Positions 26,244 to 35,954 of a DNA stretch of 64,000 nt are shown one piece after another; the stretch's first letter is position 1, and the number at the start of each line of letters is the position of its first letter. The stretch lies in contig NZ_LT960612.1 in the NCBI RefSeq assembly GCF_900233005.1, positions 496,001 through 560,000 of the forward strand. The letters run 5' to 3'. The position numbers were made by a program, and so were the translations under genes. The notes under the pieces are model-generated. The model did no database searches and was not told the DNA's origin. It saw only the letters and a list, made by a program, of their open reading frames with translations. The DNA comes from Vibrio tapetis subsp. tapetis (GTDB lineage Bacteria; Pseudomonadota; Gammaproteobacteria; Enterobacterales; Vibrionaceae).

Positions 26244-26809
26244 TGACTTATCGAAAAATCCCATATCCTTTGGGCCAACAAGTTTTACAGCGCTTCACAC
26301 CAAGTGAAGAAGCGCTTGCGCTTATTTTGGACGAACAACCGACCGACGTTTCGATTGAACAGCTAATAGAGCACCGTCTGCACAACGACCTAATGCAGTT
26401 CATCGCGCACGCTCTCCCCGTTCGAGAGGCAATATGGTGGGCAGCGCGTACATTAGATCAACGCCAAGATATTTGGAGCCCTATGCAAATTCAATGTATT
26501 GACACAGCAAAGCAATGGGTTCAATCACCATCCGAAGCATTACGTCGAAAAAGTGAGTTATTCGCACAACGTCTTGACCTAAACTGCGGGCCCTCTTGGT
26601 TAGCACAGGCCGTTTTCTGGAATGGCGCTGGCAGTATCGTCACCCCCGATCTTCCCGTCGTATTACCGGATCCATTTTTGTATGCAAAAGCGGTGGCGGG
26701 TTCGATTAACCATGCAGCCGCTTTACCGAGTTGGGACAAAAGCGAGCAGTATTACCAAACAGCGACTCAGCTCGGATTGGAAATAGCTAAAGGAGAATCC
26801 AACCAATGA
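26243..26809 (+). CDS. VgrG-associated protein (DUF6931-like)
   Basis: A 188-residue soluble protein rich in Trp, Ala and Gln (REAIWWAARTLDQRQDIW, WLAQAVFWNGAGS). Its ATG overlaps the vgrG stop (TAATG) and its stop overlaps the next start, so it is coupled between VgrG and PAAR. A family in this position is common in T6SS loci and may be an adaptor or chaperone for spike assembly. I infer this from position; no catalytic motif is seen. Confidence 0.7.
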   Translation: MTYRKIPYPLGQQVLQRFTPSEEALALILDEQPTDVSIEQLIEHRLHNDLMQFIAHALPVREAIWWAARTLDQRQDIWSPMQIQCIDTAKQWVQSPSEALRRKSELFAQRLDLNCGPSWLAQAVFWNGAGSIVTPDLPVVLPDPFLYAKAVAGSINHAAALPSWDKSEQYYQTATQLGLEIAKGESNQ

Positions 26810-27108
26810 CTTTACCTGCAGCGCGTCTAACCGATATGCACGTCTGCCCCATGCAAACCCCCGCTGTACCGCCTATCCCTCATGTAGGAGGGCCAATTGT
26901 CGGCCCTGGAGCCCCTACCGTACTCATTGGGGGCATGCCAGCAGCTACGGTTGGAGATATGTGTGTATGCGTGGGTGCGCCCGATAGCATTGCGATGGGC
27001 AGTGCGACGGTTTTAATCAACAGTAAACCCGCCGCTCGCATGGGAGATACCACGTCACATGGTGGTTCAATCGTGTTGGGTATGCCTACCGTTTTGATTG
27101 GCGGATAA
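26806..27108 (+). CDS. PAAR-domain spike tip protein
   Basis: A 100-residue protein made of one PAAR domain: PAARLTDMHVCP at the start, then GGPIVGPGAPTVLIGGMPAA, with Cys/His pairs (HVC, CVC, SHGG) that bind metal in this family. It caps the VgrG trimer as the sharp tip of the T6SS needle. No C-terminal toxin is fused. It ends the vgrG transcript; 223 bases without a gene follow. Confidence 0.92.
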   Translation: MTLPAARLTDMHVCPMQTPAVPPIPHVGGPIVGPGAPTVLIGGMPAATVGDMCVCVGAPDSIAMGSATVLINSKPAARMGDTTSHGGSIVLGMPTVLIGG

Positions 27109-27331
27109 CCTATTTTCACCACTCTTTCAGCTTAATTTTTAAGCGCTGTTTAATTTCTAGACACAGTTCAAAGTTTTTAAATAATTGTTAATTTTTTTAG
27201 CCATTTAGCGGGAAATATTCCATTTTATGACTTTAATGTTAACAAAGTGTCTATATTGTTGAGTCTGCATCTTGATTCTTATCATGGATACAAAAACTTA
27301 AATTCACTTAAGCATTAAAGAAAGGATTCTT

Positions 27332-28756
27332 ATGAGTGATGTCAGTGGCATAGGTAAAATGGCCGGGTTAACCCTTCCCATTTCAGACGATGCCTCGTGC
27401 GGTAGCTATCTCAAACTTGACCGTAGCGCCTACAGAAGCATTAGAAACAGTTACAACACGGCTCAATCCAGTTTTCGACAACTCATTGAAACGCCGGATG
27501 CTTCATCAGACTTATCACTTGTCGCACAAAATCAAACCAATTGGTTGGCATTACACGATGCAACGTTTGAGGCGTTAAGCAGCAAAACCAAAGACATAGA
27601 AATCCTTGGCTGGTTCATTTCTAGCCAACTCTACACCGATAAACCCATTTCAAATTTGGCAAGTTCACTAACCCTACTGCAATCCTTAATCGAAGCCTAC
27701 TGGGCTGAATTGCATCCAAAGCCACCCGTTGAAAGACTAAAGGCTGAAACTGAACAAGAAAAGTTACGCGAGTGGACTGAGTACCGCACCCGGCCACTCC
27801 TGCAATTGGTCGGCGAATCTCCTGATTCAACCGCGCTTTATGTGCCGCTACAAATGCAACCAATCATCGGCCATATCACGTTAGCCGATTACCTAAAAGC
27901 CGAACGCACTAACACCATGGCCTCACTAAAAGAAGAGGCGCTGCAGCAGTACTCGCAGCTTACCGAACAAACCGTTATGTCGCTCGCACAGTGCTATAAA
28001 GCGCTCGACTCAAGCGAGAAGCTCGTTGCTAACCATTGCCTCGAAGCAGGGATTACAACCGTTAGCTTTAAGTTCATTAAATCCAATATCGAAGAACTCA
28101 TCAATGCAATCCACTTTCTCGTTGCCCAAAAATTCTCTCCGTGGCCACTTGATGAGCACCTACAACCAATAAATGAGCAGCCCACTAGTGCACCAACACC
28201 ATCCTCTAAACCAGTGAATCCAGAAGAAACACTCACAACGTCAGTTCCTTCGCAAAACTCACTCAATGATGGAATGACTGCCGAACCACTCACCAATACG
28301 CAAAGTGACATTTCGATCACAACTACGAGTATTAACGGCATTCAAAACCGGGATCATGCTTTTCAACAAGTACGAAGAATTGCTGATTACTTCCAACAAA
28401 CCGAACCGCATAGCCCCGTCACCTTTTTGCTTGAACGAGCGATCAGATGGGGTTACCTCAGCTTGCCTGAGTTAATGCAAGAAATGGTCGGTAGCGAACA
28501 GAAAGCCCTCAACCAAATAAATCAGGTAAGCGGAATGGATCATCTCGACAAACATGATCTGAGCAACCTATCCACGGTCAGCACCGACATTGACCCATTC
28601 ACATTACCCACTCTATCGGCCCCTGAGCATAGCATTCCAGGTACCGAGCAACCCTCAGAGCAACCTTATCGCTCTGATAACTCTACTCATACCTCACCCG
28701 ATACCGCTACGACTAGCCAAGATTCAAATGGCTCCGTATCGGAATTTAAATGGTAA
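27332..28756 (+). CDS. tssA: T6SS baseplate/cap protein TssA
   Basis: A 474-residue protein with the ImpA_N domain at about 15-150 (GWFISSQLYTDKPISNLAS, LIEAYWAELHPKPP), a low-complexity Ser/Thr/Pro linker at about 285-340, and a helical C-terminal module (AFQQVRRIADYFQQTEPHSP) of the kind found in TssA proteins that cap the growing tail. Start follows AAGGATTCTT. It opens the long structural operon that runs to 47477 without a large gap. Confidence 0.88.
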   Translation: MSDVSGIGKMAGLTLPISDDASCGSYLKLDRSAYRSIRNSYNTAQSSFRQLIETPDASSDLSLVAQNQTNWLALHDATFEALSSKTKDIEILGWFISSQLYTDKPISNLASSLTLLQSLIEAYWAELHPKPPVERLKAETEQEKLREWTEYRTRPLLQLVGESPDSTALYVPLQMQPIIGHITLADYLKAERTNTMASLKEEALQQYSQLTEQTVMSLAQCYKALDSSEKLVANHCLEAGITTVSFKFIKSNIEELINAIHFLVAQKFSPWPLDEHLQPINEQPTSAPTPSSKPVNPEETLTTSVPSQNSLNDGMTAEPLTNTQSDISITTTSINGIQNRDHAFQQVRRIADYFQQTEPHSPVTFLLERAIRWGYLSLPELMQEMVGSEQKALNQINQVSGMDHLDKHDLSNLSTVSTDIDPFTLPTLSAPEHSIPGTEQPSEQPYRSDNSTHTSPDTATTSQDSNGSVSEFKW

Positions 28757-28792
28757 TGATCTAAAAATGCTAATAAGCGAAGGAGAAACAAA

Positions 28793-29314
28793 ATGGCTTC
28801 TATTTACATGAGAATTGACGGTGTTACACCAAAAGGCGCAGCTACCGTTGAAAAAATTGGCGGCAAAGACGGATTCTTTGCCATCGATACCATCACTTGG
28901 GGCGCCGTTCGAGGCGTTGGTATTGACGTTGGTAACGCAAACAATGCCGACCAAGGCATGGTTGCCCTAGGAGAAGTCAACGTCAGCCGTGGCTGTGATG
29001 GCGCAAGCCCATATTTAACCACCTTTTTATACGCACCCGGTGCCGATGGCAAAACCATTGAAATCGTCATGACCAAACCAAACCGTGAAGGTTCAGGTGC
29101 CGATCCATATCTTATCTTGACCATGAAAGAAGCGCGAATGGCGAGCTACAACATGTCAGGCAGCGATGGATCACTGCCAAATGAAGCTTTCAGCCTAGTT
29201 TACACTGAAATATCAAAATCTTACTACATTGAAGCCGAAGGCGGAAAAATAGAGAAAGGCCCTGAAGTTGGCTTTGATGCAACAACAGCCAAAGTGACAT
29301 CGACTGCATCATAA
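28793..29314 (+). CDS. hcp: T6SS inner-tube protein Hcp
   Basis: A 173-residue Hcp: the starting pattern MASIYMRIDGVTPKG, then beta-barrel strands (DGFFAIDTITWGAVRGVG, SPYLTTFLYAPGADGKTI) and the C-terminal SLVYTEISKSYYIEA. Hexamer rings stack to form the expelled needle. Strong site AAGGAGAAACAAA before ATG. It lies between tssA and tssB. Confidence 0.93.
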   Translation: MASIYMRIDGVTPKGAATVEKIGGKDGFFAIDTITWGAVRGVGIDVGNANNADQGMVALGEVNVSRGCDGASPYLTTFLYAPGADGKTIEIVMTKPNREGSGADPYLILTMKEARMASYNMSGSDGSLPNEAFSLVYTEISKSYYIEAEGGKIEKGPEVGFDATTAKVTSTAS

Positions 29315-29333
29315 TAGTTTAAGGAGAAGGATT

Positions 29334-29837
29334 GTGGCGTTAAATTCCCAACATAAACGCGTAAGTAAGAACCGCGTCAGCATCACTTACGACGTAGAAA
29401 CCAATGGCGCAGTAGAGACCAAAGAACTGCCATTTGTTGTCGGCGTTATTGGTGATTACTCCGGTCATAAACAGGACAAGGAAGATGTCGAAGATCGCAC
29501 ATTTTATAACGTCGATAAAGACAATTTCGATACGGTAATGAAGCGTGTCGGACCTGAACTGTCAATGAAAGTCGACAATGTCCTTGGTGACGACGATAGC
29601 CAATTTGAAGCAAATCTGTCGTTTTCTTCAATGAAAGACTTTGAACCCGAAGCCATCATTGACCAAGTGGAGCCACTCAAGCAACTGGTCGAAACTCGTA
29701 ATCAGTTAAAAGTGCTGTTATCCAAAGCAGATCGTTCACGCGATCTTGAGAAGCTCCTCAAAGAAGTATTACAAAGTGCCGACACTATCAATGCTCTTTC
29801 TGACGAGCTCGGCATTAAGAAAGAAGGGGCTGAGTAA
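29334..29837 (+). CDS. tssB: T6SS contractile sheath small subunit TssB
   Basis: A 167-residue VipA-like subunit starting at GTG after GGAGAAGGATT. The signature runs RVSITYDVETNGAVETKELP, then FVVGVIGDYSG and the FDTVMKRVGPEL segment; the C-terminal helix includes RNQLKVLLSKADRSRDLE. It pairs with TssC to build the sheath. Its stop overlaps the tssC start (TAATG). Confidence 0.94.
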   Translation: MALNSQHKRVSKNRVSITYDVETNGAVETKELPFVVGVIGDYSGHKQDKEDVEDRTFYNVDKDNFDTVMKRVGPELSMKVDNVLGDDDSQFEANLSFSSMKDFEPEAIIDQVEPLKQLVETRNQLKVLLSKADRSRDLEKLLKEVLQSADTINALSDELGIKKEGAE

Positions 29838-31314
29838 TGAGTACTGAAGCAGAAAAATCCACGCAACCCGCAGCCGAAGCGGGCGATCTTAGCTTTCTCG
29901 ATCGAGCAATTAGTGCAACCACACAAACCCAAAAGACACCACGAAAGAGCTGTTCTCTGTTTTAGCTGAACAAGCACTTTCAGGAACCGTCACTTGGGAC
30001 AAAAACCTCACTAAGACGATTGAAAACGCCATCGGCCAGATCGATAAACAGCTTTCCAAGCAATTATCGAAAGTCATGCAGCAAAAAGATTTTCAAAAGC
30101 TAGAAGGCTCATGGCGAGGCTTACAGAAACTGGTTAAAGAAAGTGAACTTGGCCCAGACCTAAAAATCAAGATGGCCGATTACAGCCAAGAAGAGTTGCT
30201 TGAGCAATTTGAAGATGCTCCGGCCATTGACCGTAGTCCATTATTCAACACTTTATATCAATCAGAGTTTGGTACTGCCGGTGGCGCACCGTATGGCACA
30301 TTTATTGGCGACTACGAGTTCAGTGCCAAAGATGAAGATGTCGCGTTACTGCGTTACATGGGTGAAGTAGCCGCTGCATGTCACTCGCCTTTCATTGCAG
30401 CCGCTAACGCTGAAATGTTCGAATTTAATGATTTCACAACCTTCTCTGAAGGCAAACCGGTTGCCGCTGGATTCGACTCTCCTGCGTATGCTGCTTGGAA
30501 TTCATTTAGAGAAAGTGACGATGCTCGATACGTCACCTTAACGCTGCCCCGCACCCTTGCTCGATTACCTTATGGTGACAAAGGCATTGGTACTAAAGTT
30601 TTCGACTACGAAGAGCTGGATACCGACATGGACGGTAATCCAAAACCAAGCAGTAACGATGAGTTAGTTTGGTCTAACGCCGCATATGATCTTGGCCTTA
30701 AAATGACCCAAGCTTATACCGCATACGGTTGGTGTACTGCCATTCGAGGACTAGACAACGGTGGTAAAGTTGAAAACCTACCGAATCTGACTTACAAGTC
30801 CGAAGCCGGCGATCTTCTGCAGCAATGCCCGACTGAAATTAATATTACTGACGAGCGAGAAAAAGAGCTCAGTGATCTTGGTTTCTTGCCTTTGGTGCAT
30901 TACAAAAATTCCAATTACGGTGTTTTCATTGGCGGTCAAACGACCCAAAAACCGAAAACGTTCACCGATCCTGATGCCACAGCAAACGCCGCAATTTCTG
31001 CCCGTTTACCTTACATCATGGCAAGTAGTCGCATCGCGCATTATTTAAAAGTAATGGGACGAGACAAACTTGGCTCCAACTTAGAAGCTCCAGACGTACA
31101 AAGAGATTTGCAACTCTGGATAGACCAATACACCAACGCGGGTGCCATTGGTAATGACCAAAGAGCAAAAACTCCGTTAGCGGAATCTCGAATTGAAGTC
31201 GTAGAACAGCCTGGTCGTCCAGGTTCGTATTCTGCAGTCGCCCACCTTAGACCTTGGTTGCAACTAGAAGAGCTGACGACGTCAGTTCGCATGGTTGCTA
31301 AAATACCAGGTTAA
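29837..31314 (+). pseudogene. tssC: T6SS contractile sheath large subunit TssC, frameshifted
   Basis: From the ATG at 29837 the frame encodes the expected N-terminus (ending DRAISATTQTQK) and then runs into a stop after about 43 codons. The +1-base frame carries on with TTKELFSVLAEQAL and full TssC sequence, including LEGSWRGLQKLV, TLYQSEFGTAGGAPYG and PYGDKGIGTKVFDYEEL. Adding one A to the run at 29931-29934 restores a 492-residue protein of normal length. This is a one-base deletion in a homopolymer, a sequencing error, or recoding at A_AAG. As written only a short peptide or the 412-residue ORF from 30076 would be made. Confidence 0.9.
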
Positions 31315-32749
31315 TCTGATTGGCGTGGCCGAAGCAATTCGGCCACGGTTGTACATGCAGATACCGACAAACTGGCAACAAACATTCACCGCCTTAGACA
31401 ACAAAGATAACGCCTTTCTTAAAGAGGCGTTATCTTTGTTCTTGGAACTCGACAAAAAATCCCTCAATAACCGAGGCCTCTTGTTGGCCACCATTGCAAA
31501 GCTAATCGCAGAAATCGATCTTCGCTTAACCAAGCAATTAGATACCATCATTCAAGACGACGACTTCCAGCGACTGGAACGAAATTGGTTGAGCTTAAAA
31601 GGGCTGGCAACACTGCCAATCAATTATCAACGTATTCGGTTGAAAATTCTGGACATGTCGTGGCATGAAATTTCGGCAGATGTTAACCAAGCTTACAACA
31701 TTAAGTCTTCGGAGCTGTTTAATAAAATCGGCAACCAAGAGCTCAACACGCTTGGCGGGCATCCTTTTGGTTGTATTACCTTTGCTCATCGTATCTCCAT
31801 GGACATCGGTATTGATTCCGACTACGACGACCTTTTCACGCTCGAATTACTCGGAAAACTAGGTGAAGTCACGCTATGTCCTATGCTCTTTTCGCCTAAT
31901 AGCCAATTCTTCGCCAATACAGGCGCAGACTGGATTTCCGACATCGACCGGATTGAAAAAATACTGTCTGGCCCAGATTATCAAGCATGGCAAGCACTCC
32001 GAAATAAACCCTGCGCACGTTTTATTGGCTTAGTGATGCCATTCGTTCGTTTGCGAGCGCCTTATCACAACTTTAAGTCTGGCTTTATCTATAACGAGTC
32101 AGGCCAAGGGCTCTGGGGCAATGCGGTTTTTCCATTTGTTTCGACCATCATGCGTGAGTACCAGCGTATTAACTGGTTTGGTTTTCTAAAATCTCGCTGG
32201 AACGACAAATACCAAGGCGCCGTAGTCAACCTTCCTAACCACCCAATCGCGGCTCACTATATTCAAGCTCCGGAAGCGGATATTCCATTATTTGGCCAAC
32301 TTTCAAGTTTCTATGCACAAAATGGCTTTATTCCTCTGACCAAAAGCCCTTTAACCGATAAATATTACTTCAATGGCAACAACTCGATTTGGCAGCATCA
32401 AAACATCGACAAAGAACAGGTATTGACCCAAGTACAAACCAGTTTGATGTCCTGCCGGATTGCCCACTACTTGAAAGTCCAAGTACGAGAAATGATCGGC
32501 AGCTTTAACACCGCAACTGAGTGTGAGGTGTACTTAACTCAATGGATTGAGAACTTTTCCAGTAATGTGGCGCTAGCCAATGAAGAAACACTCGCAAAGT
32601 ACCCATTAAGTTTCGCAAAAATCACCGTCAATGAGTCCAGTCACCACCCCGGCAGTTTTGTCTGCACCCTTAGAATTGTTCCTCAGTATCAATACGACCA
32701 CTTTAGTGGTGAGGTGATCTTAACCACTGAACTTGATGAGGTGGCTTAA
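31295..32749 (+). CDS. Second TssC-like sheath protein
   Basis: A TssC paralogue of up to 484 residues directly after tssC. Family features include FQRLERNWLSLKGLATLP, SSELFNKIGNQELNTLGG, TLELLGKLGEVTL and a C-terminal CRIAHYLKVQVREMIGSF that parallels the same region of TssC. It is clearly diverged. The start is uncertain: the TTG at 31295 overlaps tssC, and Met21 at 31355 is possible; neither has a good site. Two TssC-type proteins in one locus occur in some Vibrio systems; whether this one joins the sheath or caps it is not known. Confidence 0.8.
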   Translation: MLKYQVNLIGVAEAIRPRLYMQIPTNWQQTFTALDNKDNAFLKEALSLFLELDKKSLNNRGLLLATIAKLIAEIDLRLTKQLDTIIQDDDFQRLERNWLSLKGLATLPINYQRIRLKILDMSWHEISADVNQAYNIKSSELFNKIGNQELNTLGGHPFGCITFAHRISMDIGIDSDYDDLFTLELLGKLGEVTLCPMLFSPNSQFFANTGADWISDIDRIEKILSGPDYQAWQALRNKPCARFIGLVMPFVRLRAPYHNFKSGFIYNESGQGLWGNAVFPFVSTIMREYQRINWFGFLKSRWNDKYQGAVVNLPNHPIAAHYIQAPEADIPLFGQLSSFYAQNGFIPLTKSPLTDKYYFNGNNSIWQHQNIDKEQVLTQVQTSLMSCRIAHYLKVQVREMIGSFNTATECEVYLTQWIENFSSNVALANEETLAKYPLSFAKITVNESSHHPGSFVCTLRIVPQYQYDHFSGEVILTTELDEVA

Positions 32750-33171
32750 TGAGTTTTTGGAGCACGTTTGCAGCCAGTGAGGCCCCTATTGCCCATAACG
32801 AAGTGGCTGATATTAAATATCACTTAACCAAGCTTTTAGAAGCCGAAGCACCGTTAACATCCCTTGATGATCGGCTAACGCAAGTCAATTGCTCGAATAT
32901 TAAATTTGGTATCGAAGATATCCAGTTACTCAGCGCAAATCTGGATAAAGCCCAACTGGCACTCAAGATTGAATCTTGGGTTCGGAGTTTCGAACCGCGT
33001 TTTTGCAATGTTAGCGTTGAGCTTGTTGATCGGAAAGAAACTGAAAATGCGGTGTTCTTTAACATTATTGCCAGTATTCCCACAGAGTTTGGCGAAAAAG
33101 AATTGATCTTCGATTCAAAAATAGCGCTTGCTGATCTTACGACTCAATTAAAAGAGGAAAATTATGACTGA
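32749..33171 (+). CDS. tssE: T6SS baseplate protein TssE (gp25-like)
   Basis: A 140-residue protein with the gp25/lysozyme-like fold pattern: an N-terminal helix (VADIKYHLTKLLEAE), FGIEDIQLLSA, then IESWVRSFEPRFCNVSVELV and the closing strand IPTEFGEKELIFDSKI. The EPRF segment is the hallmark of TssE. The ATG overlaps the stop of the TssC-like gene. It forms the baseplate wedge with TssF and TssG. Confidence 0.9.
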   Translation: MSFWSTFAASEAPIAHNEVADIKYHLTKLLEAEAPLTSLDDRLTQVNCSNIKFGIEDIQLLSANLDKAQLALKIESWVRSFEPRFCNVSVELVDRKETENAVFFNIIASIPTEFGEKELIFDSKIALADLTTQLKEENYD

Positions 33172-34915
33172 TCCTCTATTAAGGTTTTATGAACAAGAAC
33201 TCACCTTTGTTCGCAGAGCATTAGGGCAATTCGGCCAAGACCACCCCGCTCACGCAAAAAGCCTCAATATTCATCAAGGCCAGATTGAAGACCCAAGCAT
33301 GGCCCGCTTACTAGATGGCGTGGCACTACTGAATGCCAACGTAGAAAAGCAGCTTTCTGAGCAGCTACCCGAGGTCATTGATGGCTTGTTGAGCGTGCTT
33401 TATCCCTCATATTCTCAGGTTGTACCTAGTATCGTTTATCTAGAACTCAACAAAGAACAAGCCAATACTGAAACCGCAACGCTCCCGAGAAACGCCCAGT
33501 TCGTAGGTTTTAGTAATGAAAAAGAACGTACCTTTTCAACCGTCGATAAACTTGAAATTACCCCCTTCTCCCTAATCGACGTGAATGCCATTAGTGCACC
33601 TTTTAACTTTAATCGCCCTTCTCACGCGGCTCATACGACGGCCGCGATTCAACTGACACTCTCTACCGGTGATCCTGATTTACACTTCAGCCATCTTGAT
33701 TGCAAAGACCTAGATTTCTTTGTGCAAGGTTTTGAAAAAAATGCCGACTCATTGGTTGAATTACTATTGGCAAACACGGCAGCGATCTCTATCTCAGATG
33801 AAGAGTCTGGACAACATTATCCCATCGATAGTCAGCAATTGAAGAGCAGAATAAGCGACCTTGAATTTCGATTTTTACCAGAACGAGGCAATCAGTTTTC
33901 TGGCTATCAATCCATGGCTGAGTTCTTCTATTTTAAAGAAAAGCGACAGTTTTTCCGCTTAAAGGGCTTTGGTGATCACAGTCGAAAACTCGCGACATCG
34001 ACTTTAAAAATCAACCTGTTCATGACGTCACTTCCCACGGAGTTCGTACGCCTATTTAACAAAGACGTCTTCAAGCTTAACGTTGTGCCAGCCATTAACT
34101 TGTTTAGACAGATGGGAGAGCCCATCAGTTACGATCAACGCCAACTCACTATTCCCGTTAACGCAGACGCACATAGTGACGACACAATTGACGTCGTCGA
34201 TGTGATGGAAGTCTACGAAATAACGCCCAGTGGGGAAAAAGCACTTATCCCATTGTTTAAAGATAAATACGCCAACAACAAAAGCTACGATTATTGGCAG
34301 TGTAAAAGAGACCTCAATGATGGCCTGCACCTTGCCATAACCTTGTCCAACCAACCAAGCATTGAGTTTAATAAACTTTATGGTACTCGGTTGCTCTGCA
34401 GCAATGGCAAACAAGCGTGCGATATTGGTGCGCAACTCGAGTGTTTAGAAAGCATCGATCTACCGGGGTCATTCAGTGTCATTTATCCTCCATCAGCCCC
34501 GATTGAAAGAGAGAAAGATCAGAATTTGCACTGGCAATTTATCGGCTTATTAAATTGTAATTTCACCTCGCTGTTACAAGCAAAACACCCTGAAGAAGCG
34601 CTGAAACAAATGCTCAAACTGTGTAGCCGAAATCAGATTTCAGCGACTGAGATCCAGATGATTCACGCGGTTAAGTTTAAGTCATTGGTATCGGCCTTAC
34701 GGGTACTAGGTAAAAATGTCTTTTCTCCGGGCACAGAAATCGAAATAACCTTAGATACCACCAGCCCCTACATGGCTTTTTGTGATGTTCTCAATCGCTT
34801 TTTCCAACAATTTTGCAGTTTCGACCGTTACGTCCAACTAAAAATACGCATTTACGGTAGAGATGGCATCGTTAAGCAGTACCCGAAAATCCACGGGAGC
34901 CAATCATGCTTATAG
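33164..34915 (+). CDS. tssF: T6SS baseplate protein TssF
   Basis: A 583-residue TssF: it starts MTDPLLRFYEQELTFVRRA, followed by FGQDHPAHAKSLNIHQGQIEDPSMARLLDG in the usual order, and LYPSYSQVVPSIVYLEL. It overlaps tssE by eight bases. TssF and TssG make the wedge platform that recruits the sheath. Length is normal. Confidence 0.92.
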   Translation: MTDPLLRFYEQELTFVRRALGQFGQDHPAHAKSLNIHQGQIEDPSMARLLDGVALLNANVEKQLSEQLPEVIDGLLSVLYPSYSQVVPSIVYLELNKEQANTETATLPRNAQFVGFSNEKERTFSTVDKLEITPFSLIDVNAISAPFNFNRPSHAAHTTAAIQLTLSTGDPDLHFSHLDCKDLDFFVQGFEKNADSLVELLLANTAAISISDEESGQHYPIDSQQLKSRISDLEFRFLPERGNQFSGYQSMAEFFYFKEKRQFFRLKGFGDHSRKLATSTLKINLFMTSLPTEFVRLFNKDVFKLNVVPAINLFRQMGEPISYDQRQLTIPVNADAHSDDTIDVVDVMEVYEITPSGEKALIPLFKDKYANNKSYDYWQCKRDLNDGLHLAITLSNQPSIEFNKLYGTRLLCSNGKQACDIGAQLECLESIDLPGSFSVIYPPSAPIEREKDQNLHWQFIGLLNCNFTSLLQAKHPEEALKQMLKLCSRNQISATEIQMIHAVKFKSLVSALRVLGKNVFSPGTEIEITLDTTSPYMAFCDVLNRFFQQFCSFDRYVQLKIRIYGRDGIVKQYPKIHGSQSCL

Positions 34916-34979
34916 CCAGTCTTGCTTTTGTTCGATACCAACTAAATTCATCCTCAACGTGTTTGGGCAAGGTTGTACG

Positions 34980-35909
34980 ATGAATTTCATTTACGATTTG
35001 GCCAGCCAGCCTGAAAAATACGATTTCGTGCAAGCCATGAGGCTGCTGTCTCGCCATAAAGAACGTGCTTCCAAGCCGTTTCAACTTGAACTCAAGGCAG
35101 AAGCCGTGCCCACGGGCGCTGCCAACCCAATTCAGTATTTCTCGTTAAAAGGCAATAAGGCAAAACTAAGACTCGCTAAACAAGCGCTATCTGGTGTTAA
35201 AGGGGTATTGCCTAATTACATTTACGAAGAACTGCTAAGCGCTCTCTATCGAGATGACCACGCCTTGAAAGATTTTCTCGATGTGTTCAATCAACGTCAA
35301 TTTGAAATAGCCTACAGTGTCGAGACTCAAGGCTGGTTGCTACTTGAGCAAGAACAAGCCCCTGAAAAAGTCGCCCTGCTGCGCCATCTTTCCGCTTTAC
35401 AAAGCGAGCATAAAAACTTTTTCCAATACGCCTTATTGCTCGGTCAATCCAATCGAAACTTGGCGGTTTTAAAGCAAATACTTAACGACTATTTCCCTTA
35501 CCAAATTAACGTCGAATGCAAACTGTCAGAACGTCGACAGTTACCGTTAGATTCATTAACCACCCTTGGTTGTTTTGAATCAAATAACAGCCGTCTGGGG
35601 CAAGGTTTCTTATTAGGAAAAACCTGTACTGCTCACTTCAATCATGTGCTTATTTTTGTAGAGCCTCAGAGCCACCGCGAATTTACGACGATCCAAGCTG
35701 ATAACCGCTTTGCGGCAACCATGCTTGATCTTACGCAGCATTATTTACGCGATAACACTCAAGTATCCATTTACCTAAGCGTAAAACGTGCTTACTTAAA
35801 CCAGCCGATTTTATCGGCCAAAACATCCAACGCAGCTCGTCTTGGCGAAGTAGATTGTCTCGCTCCTGAGCGCCACCCAGAAACCATGATGAAAATACTG
35901 CTCATCTAA
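34980..35909 (+). CDS. tssG: T6SS baseplate protein TssG
   Basis: A 309-residue TssG. The ATG at 34980 gives the family N-terminus MNFIYDLASQPEKYDFVQAM followed by RLL; an open frame extends upstream to 34863 but overlaps tssF and adds no family sequence. Later features include YFSLKGNKAKLRLAKQ, the GVLPNYIYEELL segment and FLDVFNQRQFEIAY, which correspond to the TssG core. Confidence 0.9.
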   Translation: MNFIYDLASQPEKYDFVQAMRLLSRHKERASKPFQLELKAEAVPTGAANPIQYFSLKGNKAKLRLAKQALSGVKGVLPNYIYEELLSALYRDDHALKDFLDVFNQRQFEIAYSVETQGWLLLEQEQAPEKVALLRHLSALQSEHKNFFQYALLLGQSNRNLAVLKQILNDYFPYQINVECKLSERRQLPLDSLTTLGCFESNNSRLGQGFLLGKTCTAHFNHVLIFVEPQSHREFTTIQADNRFAATMLDLTQHYLRDNTQVSIYLSVKRAYLNQPILSAKTSNAARLGEVDCLAPERHPETMMKILLI

Positions 35910-35954
35910 CTTGTTACAACAACAATACAGAGAGCTAGGAGAAAGGAACCTCAC

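Noticed and set aside
34863..34979. Upstream extension of tssG
   Set aside because: Overlaps tssF and adds no TssG sequence; Met at 34980 gives the family N-terminus.
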